From an uncultured Eubacteriales bacterium (GTDB lineage: Bacteria; Bacillota; Clostridia; Peptostreptococcales; Anaerovoracaceae), in NCBI GenBank assembly GCA_900545135.1, contig UQXL01000020.1:1-43704 (forward strand): DNA of 43,704 nt, written 5' to 3'. How positions within the stretch are numbered: position 1 is the first letter of the stretch; the number at the start of each line of letters is the position of its first letter. Below the pieces are notes generated by a model. The model made no database searches. It saw only the letters and a list, made by a program, of their open reading frames with translations, and had not been told where the DNA came from. The position numbers and the translations under genes were made by a program. Of the stretch, positions 8,705 through 15,641 are shown piece by piece.

Positions 8705-8975
8705 GACCTGCCGTCTCCTTGATTGCACTACGCATCATCGCAGCAACTTCATCAACAGAGTAGCCTTTGTTTCCACGCATCCTGTCCTCCTCGACGGCAA
8801 GCAGTTCCTCACGGAGTTTCAGCATTTTTTCCCTGCGGTTGTAAGTTTCGATGTCCATAACCACCAAATCCCCCTCGCCGTTCTTGGTAAGGAAAACTGG
8901 CTCTGCGGTCTTTCTGCATTGTTCCGCAATCTCATTATAATTTTGCCTGATTGCTGCGGATGGGCGAATATTCAT
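8688..8975 (-). CDS. Phd/YefM-family antitoxin
   Basis: This 95-residue protein begins MNIRPSAAIRQNYNEIAEQCRK and continues EPVFLTKNGEGDLVVMDIETYNRRE, the Phd/YefM DNA-binding fold. The C-terminal half is charged and should wrap around the toxin. The gene precedes its toxin, has a GAGGAGGTG ribosome site, and stands behind a near-perfect promoter with an inverted repeat beside it. Autorepression by the antitoxin-toxin complex is expected from the family. It lies about 530 bases downstream of a tRNA gene. Confidence 0.88.
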   Translation of the reverse strand: MNIRPSAAIRQNYNEIAEQCRKTAEPVFLTKNGEGDLVVMDIETYNRREKMLKLREELLAVEEDRMRGNKGYSVDEVAAMMRSAIKETAGHGTEE

Positions 8976-9000
8976 ATCTGCACCTCCTCAATTTTATTGC

Positions 9001-9017
9001 GGTAGTAGTATTCTACC
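9001..9017. promoter_or_regulatory. Candidate operator of the toxin-antitoxin operon
   Basis: GGTAG (9001-9005) and CTACC (9013-9017) form an inverted repeat with a 7-base centre, between the -10 box and the start codon of the antitoxin. Phd/YefM-type antitoxins bind short palindromes there. Confidence 0.5.
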
Positions 9018-9020
9018 AAT

Positions 9021-9049
9021 ATTATACCCATTTCATACAACAAAGTCAA
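9021..9049 (-). promoter_or_regulatory. Promoter of the toxin-antitoxin operon
   Basis: On the minus strand TTGACT (9044-9049) and TATAAT (9021-9026) are separated by exactly 17 bp. Confidence 0.85.
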
Positions 9050-9065
9050 ACGCATCATGGAAAGT

Positions 9066-9170
9066 TTACAAGCCCATCATTTCACGGACAACACGGTCTG
9101 ACATTTTGAGCTTACCGACCATGAAAGCAGTATTGCTATTTTGAAGCTGCTGCAGCGGCATGGAATTCAC
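9066..9170 (-). CDS. Possible 34-residue small protein
   Basis: A short minus-strand frame starts with GTG 3 bases after the methyltransferase stop; an internal ATG lies at 9161. The peptide contains LQQLQNSNTAFMVGKLKMS and DRVVREMMGL, a credible amphipathic composition with ordinary codons. No good ribosome site is visible and I recognise no family. It could also be a gene remnant or chance. Confidence 0.25.
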   Translation of the reverse strand: MNSMPLQQLQNSNTAFMVGKLKMSDRVVREMMGL

Positions 9171-9172
9171 CG

Positions 9173-10474
9173 CTACAGCCTGTCAATCGCCGGCATGACA
9201 TGATAAAAATCGCGCAGAGCTTCATACTGCCGCTGGGCTTTGACGGCCCGCTGTCCATTGCAGTCAAACTTCTTGACCGCCTTGATCATGATATTTCTCG
9301 CCGTATGCTCAAGGCTGGTGAACTCGATCATAGCCACGTCGTAGCCTTTGCTTTCCAATTTGAGGCCCCTGAGACCGTCCGTCAGATATTCTGTCAGGCG
9401 GTCTTTTAATATGCCGTGTTTGAGCATAGGCTGTTGTATGTCGTTTTTTATCTGGCTGAAAAGCTCGTGCTGGCAGCAGGGAACGCTTAGTATGACCTTG
9501 GTATTCCATGAAACTGCGTTGATCAAAGCGTAGTCTGTGGCTGTATCGCAGGCGTGGAGCGTGACGACCATATCGGCGTGATCATTGGTATAGTCGGCTA
9601 TATCGCCCCGGAGGAATTTCAGCGTATCATAGCCCAGGTCTGAAGCAACTTTATTGCAGAAGCTTATGACGTCCTGCTTCAGGTCAAGGCCTATGATTTC
9701 CACGTCCAGACCTTTCATCAGCTTCAGGTAGTGGTATATGGCAAAAGTGAGGTAGGCCTTGCCGCAGCCGAAATCTATTATCCTTAGAGGTTTTTGCGCT
9801 GAACCTGAGGCGCATGAGCTGGCATTAGCCTGCACGCGGGAGTGATCACGAGTCTGAGCGTGTGAGCTGCCGTTAGCCTGCATACTGGAGTCTGTGTCGG
9901 AAGTATTAGCGGAAACTTCTGCAGAAGTACCGCTGAGATCATTGCCGCGTTCTTTCGTGAGATGGGGAAACACATCGTCGACGATTTCAAGAAATCTGTT
10001 TATCTGGCGGAATTTGCTGTAGTGCTTTTGAAAGACTTTTCCGCTTTCGTCCATGACGCCGAGGCGAATGAGAAAATCGCAGGGCTTTACGTCGGGAATT
10101 ATATAGTTCTTTGTTCTGTTATGAGCGAAATTTTGGCAGCTTAGAGTTGCCGCTTTTTCCGTTACCCTTGGATTTTCAGGCTTTGAGGCTAAAATCTGGA
10201 TATCGCGTGAAACCGTGAAGATATTGGCCTGCTTAAAGTCGTCTTTCATCAGCGCGAGACAAAAATCAGGCGCGTAAGCTGCTTTCACATTGGTGTGAGT
10301 GACTTTGTTTTCAAAGACGTATTCAGCCTGATATTCTATTCTGCCGGAAACTTCAACAGGCCGCATGGTGACTTTTCCATATTCAATGCTTTTTCTGCGC
10401 TTGGCGGAAAACACCAGCTTTACAGGTTTGTCCTCTAAAAACATTTCTTCAAAAATTTCTCTCAGCTTGTCCAT
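9173..10474 (-). CDS. SAM-dependent methyltransferase (class I)
   Basis: This 433-residue protein has an N-terminal ~170-residue region with FSAKRRKSIEYGKVTMRPV and HYSKFRQINRFLEIV, then a Rossmann methyltransferase domain: motif I IDFGCGKAYL near residue 233, acidic LDL after strand 2, RGDIADY, and VVTLHACDTATDYAL. SVPCCQHEL contains the paired Cys seen in some RNA-modifying relatives. The domain resembles the Methyltransf_32 group; an RNA substrate is a guess. Residues ~177-227 are a Ser/Ala/Asn-rich insertion containing a 16-residue repeat that separates the two parts and looks like a recent expansion. The ribosome site AGGAGG is 14 bases before the ATG, a long spacing. Confidence 0.82.
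   Translation of the reverse strand: MDKLREIFEEMFLEDKPVKLVFSAKRRKSIEYGKVTMRPVEVSGRIEYQAEYVFENKVTHTNVKAAYAPDFCLALMKDDFKQANIFTVSRDIQILASKPENPRVTEKAATLSCQNFAHNRTKNYIIPDVKPCDFLIRLGVMDESGKVFQKHYSKFRQINRFLEIVDDVFPHLTKERGNDLSGTSAEVSANTSDTDSSMQANGSSHAQTRDHSRVQANASSCASGSAQKPLRIIDFGCGKAYLTFAIYHYLKLMKGLDVEIIGLDLKQDVISFCNKVASDLGYDTLKFLRGDIADYTNDHADMVVTLHACDTATDYALINAVSWNTKVILSVPCCQHELFSQIKNDIQQPMLKHGILKDRLTEYLTDGLRGLKLESKGYDVAMIEFTSLEHTARNIMIKAVKKFDCNGQRAVKAQRQYEALRDFYHVMPAIDRL
9812..9890. repeat. 48-bp repeat inside the methyltransferase gene
   Basis: Two diverged copies, aligned on TGAGCT at 9815 and 9863, have a 48-bp period. They encode related 16-residue blocks (QANGSSHAQTRDHSR and VQANASSCASGS). 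The period keeps the frame. Confidence 0.75.
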
Positions 10475-10769
10475 CGCTCTTGACTCTTCCTCCTGCGTTT
10501 TATTTATGACGCCGCGGTCAATTGTCTCTCACGGCTTATGATTTGCTTTTCCTAGAGTTTAACATAAAACGAAAGGGAATACAAAGATGGAGTTCAGATA
10601 AAAAAGGTTGATTTCATAACTAAGTTTTCGCGAAAAAAACATTTCCCCTATAGAAGTAAGAAAAATATAAATTGTTTTCCGAAAAAAATTGTTGACTGTG
10701 CGTTGCGTGCAGTTGCAAGTTGGAAAGAGAAGGTGGAAATAATATGAAATAGACTTTTGATATAGCATG
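10475..10769. other. AT-rich intergenic stretch
   Basis: About 300 bases between two minus-strand genes. It probably contains the methyltransferase promoter, but I see no convincing gene or clear -35/-10 pair. Open frames here lack ribosome sites. Confidence 0.5.
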
Positions 10770-10800
10770 AAAGAGGCAGGTTTTCAAAACCTGCCTCTTT
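10770..10800. terminator. Bidirectional terminator after the amidase
   Basis: AAAGAGGCAGGTTTT (10770-10784) and its exact reverse complement (10786-10800) form a hairpin 55 bases after the amidase stop. T- or A-rich flanks lie on both sides. Confidence 0.8.
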
Positions 10801-10855
10801 AAAATTTTGCTGATGATGCAGTTGCCGAACCGTTACTGATATGTCATATCCCCGC

Positions 10856-11398
10856 TTATGGCATTACGAACGCCACTCCGAGAAAGTCAGCCACCGACAA
10901 AGCCAGGTTGGCGGCGATTTCTTCTATGTTTGAGATGATCCAGTTGGCGTCGTCGATGTTGTCGTGATAGGCTATTTCCACCAGTACGGCTGTAGCTCTG
11001 GTCCTTCTCAGCTCCACCAGAGACGTAGTCGGCACGACGGTGGAAAGGGAGGGAATAGGATAGATGAGCTTAAGATTATTGGTGAATATTTCTGCCGCGG
11101 CTCTGCCCCGCGCGCTGTCTTTGTAGTAATAAACGTCAGGGCCTCTCAGCATACCTGCCAGGCTTTCCGGCGCAGCGTTGGAATGTATGGCTAGGTGCAG
11201 GCCATAGTTGCCGGCATTTGACATGGCTATGGACGTTGAGACATTGCCGTCAGGATCATTTCTTCCGTAGCTGATTCCGCTGGCATCGAGATAAGGAATC
11301 ATCGCGTCTGCTATTAGATTTGCATAGTATTCTTCACTGTTGCCCGTGACATACAGATTGTATTCCTGCGTCGAAGGGCTTAGAAAAACTGAAGCCAT
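10856..11398 (-). CDS. N-acetylmuramoyl-L-alanine amidase (Amidase_3 type)
   Basis: This 180-residue hydrolase should cut the amide bond between muramic acid and the stem peptide of peptidoglycan. Family signs are the opening FLSPSTQEYN, the zinc-binding HLAIHSNA and the catalytic-Glu region VLVEIAYHDN. The first strand uses the SPSTQ variant rather than DPGHGG, as in some clostridial and phage-like amidases. No signal peptide or cell-wall-binding repeat is present, so how it reaches the wall is unclear; release by mother-cell lysis or a non-classical route is possible. GGAGGTG precedes the ATG. It is divergent from the class III aminotransferase gene. Confidence 0.87.
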   Translation of the reverse strand: MASVFLSPSTQEYNLYVTGNSEEYYANLIADAMIPYLDASGISYGRNDPDGNVSTSIAMSNAGNYGLHLAIHSNAAPESLAGMLRGPDVYYYKDSARGRAAAEIFTNNLKLIYPIPSLSTVVPTTSLVELRRTRATAVLVEIAYHDNIDDANWIISNIEEIAANLALSVADFLGVAFVMP

Positions 11399-11549
11399 TA
11401 AAACACCTCCAAAAAGTTCATATACTCATTATATGGAAAGCGCTGCGATTTTGTGAGACAGTATGCTGAGACGGCATGCGGGCATATGGAAAGACACATC
11501 ATTTTATGTGAGCCGGCATTCTGACAGCTTACATAATTTCCCCGGAGAG

Positions 11550-11685
11550 AAAAAAGCAAAGAAAAGTCTTGCGGGCTTCCTGCGTAAAAAAGCAAAGAAA
11601 AATCTTGCAGGATTATACGGAAAAAGTGAAAAAGATATTGCAGACACCCTGAGGGGAAAGTGAAAAAGGTCTTGTGAATTTCATG
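11550..11685. repeat. Four degenerate ~36-bp tandem repeats
   Basis: Copies start near 11550, 11586, 11621 and 11657. Each opens with an A-rich AAAAAGCAAAGAAAA-like block and a CTTGC/ATTGC core. They lie upstream of the poly-G promoter and form part of the 394-base gap between divergent genes. Open frames through them lack ribosome sites. Confidence 0.65.
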
Positions 11686-11717
11686 AAAAAAATAATGAAG
11701 ACTATGTGAAAATAAAC

Positions 11718-11747
11718 TTGACAGGAATGCGGGGGGGGGGGGATAAT
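11718..11747 (+). promoter_or_regulatory. Promoter with a 12-G spacer tract
   Basis: A perfect TTGACA (11718-11723) and GATAAT (11742-11747) flank an 18-bp spacer. The G tract fills 11731-11742. Loss of one G would give the optimal 17-bp spacing, and larger changes would weaken the promoter. Slipped-strand mispairing could therefore tune expression of the aminotransferase gene 46 bases downstream. Confidence 0.75.
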
Positions 11748-11792
11748 ATATGTAATATTTCATGCAGATGGAACTGAAAGAGGTGAAGCCGA

Positions 11793-13169
11793 ATGAGAAA
11801 GTTGGCCGAAGAATACTTTAACGAGGTAAAGAAACAGTACGCAGAAGCGAGACCCAATTCGCTGAAACTGCACAAAGAAGCATGCCGCTATCTGCCTGGA
11901 GGCGACACCAGGACGGCTACGTTTTTTATGCCTTTTCCCAATTTTATAGAGAAAGGCGAAGGCGCGTACATGTTAGATGCAGACGGCTTCAGGCTGCTGG
12001 ATTTTCAGAACAACTATACATCTCTCATTCACGGCCACGGCCATGAAGCCACAGTAGAGGCAGTAAGAAAGCAGATAGCTGAAGGAAGCGCCTATACTGC
12101 GCCATTTGAAAATCAGATAAAGCTGGCGAAGCTGCTGGCAGAACGATTTCCCGGAATAGACCTGATAAGGTTCACCAATTCGGGCACCGAAGCCAATATG
12201 CATGCTCTGAGGATTGCCAGAGCCTATACCGGCAAATCAAAGATCATAAAGACAGAGGGAGGCTATCACGGCACGACTGACGTCTTTGAGGCCAGCGTTG
12301 ATCCCAACATCAGGAAAGCGGGCACTTTGGACAAAATAAAAGTCCTGCCCGAAAGCCGCGGAGTATCTACCAACGCCTTGAAAGATGTTATAGTCACCCC
12401 TTTCAACGATATAGAACGAACTAAGAAAGTAATCGAGGAAAATCATGAGGACACGGCCTGCATGATCATAGAGCCGATAATGGGCTCAGCAGGGCAAATT
12501 GTGCCGGACATAAAATACCTTGAATTTCTACGCGGTATAACTGAAAAATACGGCATCATCCTCATCTTTGACGAGGTGGTCACAGGCAGACTTTCTACGG
12601 GCGGCGCGCAGAAATTTTACGGAATAACGCCTGACCTGACGACGCTGGGCAAGATCGTAGGAGGAGGCATTCCCGTGGGAGCTTTCGGCGGCAAGAGAGA
12701 AATCATGGAAATGTACGATCCTAGACAGAAAAAAATGTACCATTCCGGTACTTTCAACGGCAACGCTGTGACCATGGCGGCAGGTCTTGCGGCGATGGAA
12801 GCTTTCGACGAGGAAGCAGTCAGATATGTAAACGGACTTGGAAGCTATTTCAGAGAAGAGACGGAAAAGATATACCAGAGGCTCGGATTGAATATGGGGA
12901 TCAGCGGCGCAGGTTCCATATACAACATTTTATTTACCGATAAGGAAGTGAGAAATTACAGAGACGTAGCCGCTTCCCACGAAGAACTGAACAAAATTTT
13001 GTACCTTTCGCTGCTGACGAGAGGCGTTTTCAATGCTGAAAGGGGAATGTTCTGCATGTCCACGGCCATGAAAAAATCAGATGTGGACTTGGGCCTTTCC
13101 GTTCTTGAAGCTTCCCTGCGGGGTATGCTCAAGGTCATAGCAGACGAGGCTCCTGAGCTCATCAATTGA
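11793..13169 (+). CDS. Class III aminotransferase (glutamate-1-semialdehyde aminomutase-like)
   Basis: This 458-residue PLP enzyme shows the class III pattern: RYLPGGDTRTATF, DADGFRLLDFQNNYTSLIHGHGH, FTNSGTEANMHALRIARA (cofactor phosphate loop), GGYHGTTD, IIFDEVVTGR-like acidic motif, and LGKIVGGGIPVGAFGG with Schiff-base Lys287. The overall form resembles glutamate-1-semialdehyde 2,1-aminomutase, but no tetrapyrrole gene is nearby and the N-terminus is longer, so another amino substrate is likely. AAAGAGGTG precedes the ATG. Its promoter carries the variable G tract, and its 3' end is triplicated by 21-bp repeats. The NhaC antiporter gene follows. Confidence 0.85.
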   Translation: MRKLAEEYFNEVKKQYAEARPNSLKLHKEACRYLPGGDTRTATFFMPFPNFIEKGEGAYMLDADGFRLLDFQNNYTSLIHGHGHEATVEAVRKQIAEGSAYTAPFENQIKLAKLLAERFPGIDLIRFTNSGTEANMHALRIARAYTGKSKIIKTEGGYHGTTDVFEASVDPNIRKAGTLDKIKVLPESRGVSTNALKDVIVTPFNDIERTKKVIEENHEDTACMIIEPIMGSAGQIVPDIKYLEFLRGITEKYGIILIFDEVVTGRLSTGGAQKFYGITPDLTTLGKIVGGGIPVGAFGGKREIMEMYDPRQKKMYHSGTFNGNAVTMAAGLAAMEAFDEEAVRYVNGLGSYFREETEKIYQRLGLNMGISGAGSIYNILFTDKEVRNYRDVAASHEELNKILYLSLLTRGVFNAERGMFCMSTAMKKSDVDLGLSVLEASLRGMLKVIADEAPELIN

Positions 13170-13211
13170 GCTCCCGGGTTCATAAATTAAGCTCCTGAGC
13201 TCATCAGTTGA
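13149..13211. repeat. Three 21-bp tandem repeats that duplicate the gene's last codons and stop
   Basis: Copies at 13149-13169, 13170-13190 and 13191-13211 stay in frame. They encode APELIN-stop, APGFIN-stop and APELIS-stop. Only the first is translated; the other two form spare in-frame ends. The middle copy is the most diverged. Confidence 0.92.
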
Positions 13212-13368
13212 GTTTACGTTAAAATCAGCTATATGCGGCAGTACGGCATAGCGCCGTGCCGGACCGTAAATATAGACCGGGCTGCTTTCCGAACTTTCCG
13301 CGTGAGGGACGACGGCGGTCTGACAAGCAATTATATTTTTTATCATTACTAGGAGGGTAAGGACTGTT

Positions 13369-14853
13369 ATGGAAAAAAATGTACGACAGCCAAGAAGACC
13401 AAAAGTCTGGGAAGCACTTATACCTATAGCTGTACTGCTGGTGACCATGGTGGTGGGAACACTGGTCTGGGGAGCGGATCCTCATATTCCGCTGGTATTA
13501 TCATGTATAGTTACAGCCATAATGGCTGCAGTGTGCGGAAACAGCTGGGACACCATCATCACCGGAGCGCTTGACAGCATAAAAAGCGCCATAGAAGCGT
13601 TGCTCATCATCATGTGCGTGGGTATGCTCATCGCCTCGTGGGTATGGTCGGGAACCATGCCTGCGATGGTTTATTACGGCCTGGATCTGATTTCACCGGG
13701 AGCATTCCTCGTCATAGGAGCCATATTGTGCGGAATCGTAGGTCTGGCCACAGGATCGTCATGGACCGCGTCAGGCACCGTAGGCGTAGCGCTGATGGGA
13801 GTTGCCATGGGACTGGGAATCGACGCTCCGATTGCCGCCGGAATGGTTATTTCCGGAGCCTACATGGGAGACAAGCTTTCTCCTATGTCAGACAGCACCA
13901 ACGTTGCGGCCGCGGCCGCAGGAACGCCGCTCTATGACCACGTGAGCGCGATGATGACTACGACCATACCGAGCTTCGGCATATCGCTTATAGGATATTG
14001 GATACTGGGAATGGTAATCATAGACAAAGACGGATACGACCCTCATCTTGCAACTGATATTCAGGACGCAATCACCGATAATTTCTACATTTCACCTTGG
14101 ATCATGGTTCCTGTGCTGGTTATTTTGTTCTCAGCATGGAAAAAGATACCTGCCATTCCGTCGCTGCTGCTGGCCGCAGCCTTTGGCGTAGTGATAGCCA
14201 TAACTGCGCAGGGAGCGCCTTTCGCCGATGTCATGATAGGTTTGCAGACTGGATTTTCTGCAGAGACGGGAAGCGAAGTTGCCGATTCTCTGCTCAACAG
14301 AGGCGGCATAGATTCGATGATGTGGACAATTTCCCTCATAATGTTCGCCTTGGCTTACGGCGGAATCCTTGAAAAATGCGGATTTGCAGAGAGACTGGTC
14401 GGCGGCATAGTAAAGCGCGTAAAATCCCTCGGCGGTCTGGTCGCTGCGACCATCGTAACTGGAATAATATGCGACGTCATACTGACAGACCAGTATCTGG
14501 CCATAATGGTTCCGGGAAGATTGTATATGAAAGAGTTCGACAAGAAAGGCGTGAGCAGGAGCTTCCTTTCGAGGACGACGGAGGACGGAGCTACAATGTG
14601 GTCGCCGATGATCCCTTGGAACGGCTGCGGAGCATATCAGTCGGCTACACTGGGCGTATCCAACTGGCAGTTCATGCCGTTTGCTTTCATGAACCTGATA
14701 AACCCAATTTATGCGATAATAATTACATATCTTGGAGTAGGTATCAAGTATAAGGAGTATGACGGACTCAGCGGTGCGGAGCTGAAAGCCGCAAAAGCAA
14801 AGAAGAAAGCTGAACTCAAGGCGGCAAAGGAAGCCGCTAAAAAAGCGAGCTGA
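13369..14853 (+). CDS. NhaC-family Na+/H+ antiporter
   Basis: This 494-residue polytopic transporter matches NhaC: an N-terminal IPIAVLLVTMVVGTLVWG segment, LLIIMCVGMLIASWVWSGT, the family hallmark GSSWTASGTVGVALMGV, ISGAYMGDKLSPMSDSTNVAAA, and a second half with DQYLAIMVPGRLY and WSPMIPWNGCGAYQ. It should exchange cytoplasmic sodium, or an amino-acid-linked ion pair, for protons. The C-terminus is a Lys/Ala-rich tail rather than a folded domain. TAGGAGGG precedes the ATG. It lies 199 bases after the class III aminotransferase and may share its variable promoter, since no terminator was seen between them. A malate/lactate antiporter role is also known in relatives. Confidence 0.88.
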   Translation: MEKNVRQPRRPKVWEALIPIAVLLVTMVVGTLVWGADPHIPLVLSCIVTAIMAAVCGNSWDTIITGALDSIKSAIEALLIIMCVGMLIASWVWSGTMPAMVYYGLDLISPGAFLVIGAILCGIVGLATGSSWTASGTVGVALMGVAMGLGIDAPIAAGMVISGAYMGDKLSPMSDSTNVAAAAAGTPLYDHVSAMMTTTIPSFGISLIGYWILGMVIIDKDGYDPHLATDIQDAITDNFYISPWIMVPVLVILFSAWKKIPAIPSLLLAAAFGVVIAITAQGAPFADVMIGLQTGFSAETGSEVADSLLNRGGIDSMMWTISLIMFALAYGGILEKCGFAERLVGGIVKRVKSLGGLVAATIVTGIICDVILTDQYLAIMVPGRLYMKEFDKKGVSRSFLSRTTEDGATMWSPMIPWNGCGAYQSATLGVSNWQFMPFAFMNLINPIYAIIITYLGVGIKYKEYDGLSGAELKAAKAKKKAELKAAKEAAKKAS

Positions 14854-14857
14854 TCAA

Positions 14858-15346
14858 ATGCAGATGAAGAAAACACAGGCAAATAAAACGCAGACGGAGA
14901 AAACACAGGCAAATAAAACGATGTCTGCCAGCGGGAGAGAATATGTTCCCTTAGACGTCAAGGTTATGAAAAAATCCACGAGAATAACGGCGCTTATTGC
15001 CGGAGTAGGACTGCTTGTTATGGGAGTTGTCATCCGGTCAGTATATACGTCGTTGGTCGGAGCGCTGCTTCTGGCGGCGATGGCTTTGAACAAGAAAACC
15101 GCCGTGACGGAAAGGGGCATTGAGATAACTTATGACATAGGTGTTTTTAAGCGTGTGGACTTGTGGAGCTTTGAGGAAATCCAGGAGATACATAAAGAAC
15201 TTTCGCCTGACAAGAAAAAGTATGCATTGCATATCATGCGCGACGTCATGTCGAGAAGGCTCGTGTTCTATATTCCTGACGCGGAGGAAGTCATAGGACT
15301 GGCACTAGAAAAAAATCCGGCCATACATGTGGCCGACGTGGATTGA
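14858..15346 (+). CDS. Small membrane protein of unknown function
   Basis: This 162-residue protein has a polar N-terminus, two adjacent hydrophobic segments (ITALIAGVGLLVMGVVI and SLVGALLLAAMAL, around residues 48-78), then a soluble part whose pattern (TERGIEITYDIG, WSFEEIQEIHKE, RRLVFYIPDAEEV) resembles a PH-like bacterial domain. I recognise no named family. The first ~20 residues come from a 30-bp tandem repeat (KTQANKTQTE twice), and the ribosome site is poor, so the true start may be an internal ATG such as 14921. It begins 4 bases after nhaC and is probably co-transcribed, followed by a good terminator. Confidence 0.65.
   Translation: MQMKKTQANKTQTEKTQANKTMSASGREYVPLDVKVMKKSTRITALIAGVGLLVMGVVIRSVYTSLVGALLLAAMALNKKTAVTERGIEITYDIGVFKRVDLWSFEEIQEIHKELSPDKKKYALHIMRDVMSRRLVFYIPDAEEVIGLALEKNPAIHVADVD
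14868..14920. repeat. 30-bp repeat at the 5' end of a small membrane-protein gene
   Basis: A 23-bp sequence (AGAAAACACAGGCAAATA plus five more bases) occurs identically at 14868-14890 and 14898-14920. The 30-bp period keeps the frame. Confidence 0.9.
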
Positions 15347-15385
15347 GTCAAACTGAACCAACCCCGAAAGCCAGCTATAAAACTT

Positions 15386-15441
15386 AACCGACCACCCAGA
15401 AGTCAGACATAAAAATCTGACGATTGGGAGGTCGGTTTTTT
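15386..15441 (+). terminator. Rho-independent terminator
   Basis: AACCGACC (15386-15393) pairs with GGTCGGTT (15430-15437), extended by CCCA/TGGG. GTCAGA/TCTGAC forms a nested hairpin in the loop. A run of T ends it. It closes the aminotransferase-nhaC-membrane protein group. Confidence 0.88.
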
Positions 15442-15540
15442 TGAAAATGGCCAAACGGCCGGTATAATCTGAGAAAAGCTGACATTTTCTTTTTCTTTCC
15501 GCCGCCTACAAAATACTTTTTTAACAATCGCCTTACAGCA

Positions 15541-15569
15541 TTGAATTTGCCGCCTTGTTGTGATAAAAT
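15541..15569 (+). promoter_or_regulatory. Promoter of typA
   Basis: TTGAAT (15541-15546) and TAAAAT (15564-15569) have a 17-bp spacer. Confidence 0.65.
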
Positions 15570-15585
15570 AAATCAATTATGTAAT

Positions 15586-15623
15586 TTTGTTGTTTCCACA
15601 CAAGTTTGTTATTTCCACACAAG
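15586..15623. repeat. 19-bp tandem repeat in the typA leader
   Basis: TTTGTTGTTTCCACACAAG is followed directly by a copy differing at one base (TTTGTTATTTCCACACAAG). They lie between promoter and ribosome site, so they are transcribed. Confidence 0.93.
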
Positions 15624-15641
15624 AAAGAAGGTTTAACATAT

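Noticed and set aside
10559..10768. 69-codon minus-strand open frame
   Set aside because: AT-rich chance frame between genes, no ribosome site, unnatural composition.
11398..11763. 121-codon minus-strand open frame across the poly-G promoter
   Set aside because: Starts near the homopolymer, covers the degenerate tandem repeats and overlaps the amidase start; no ribosome site.
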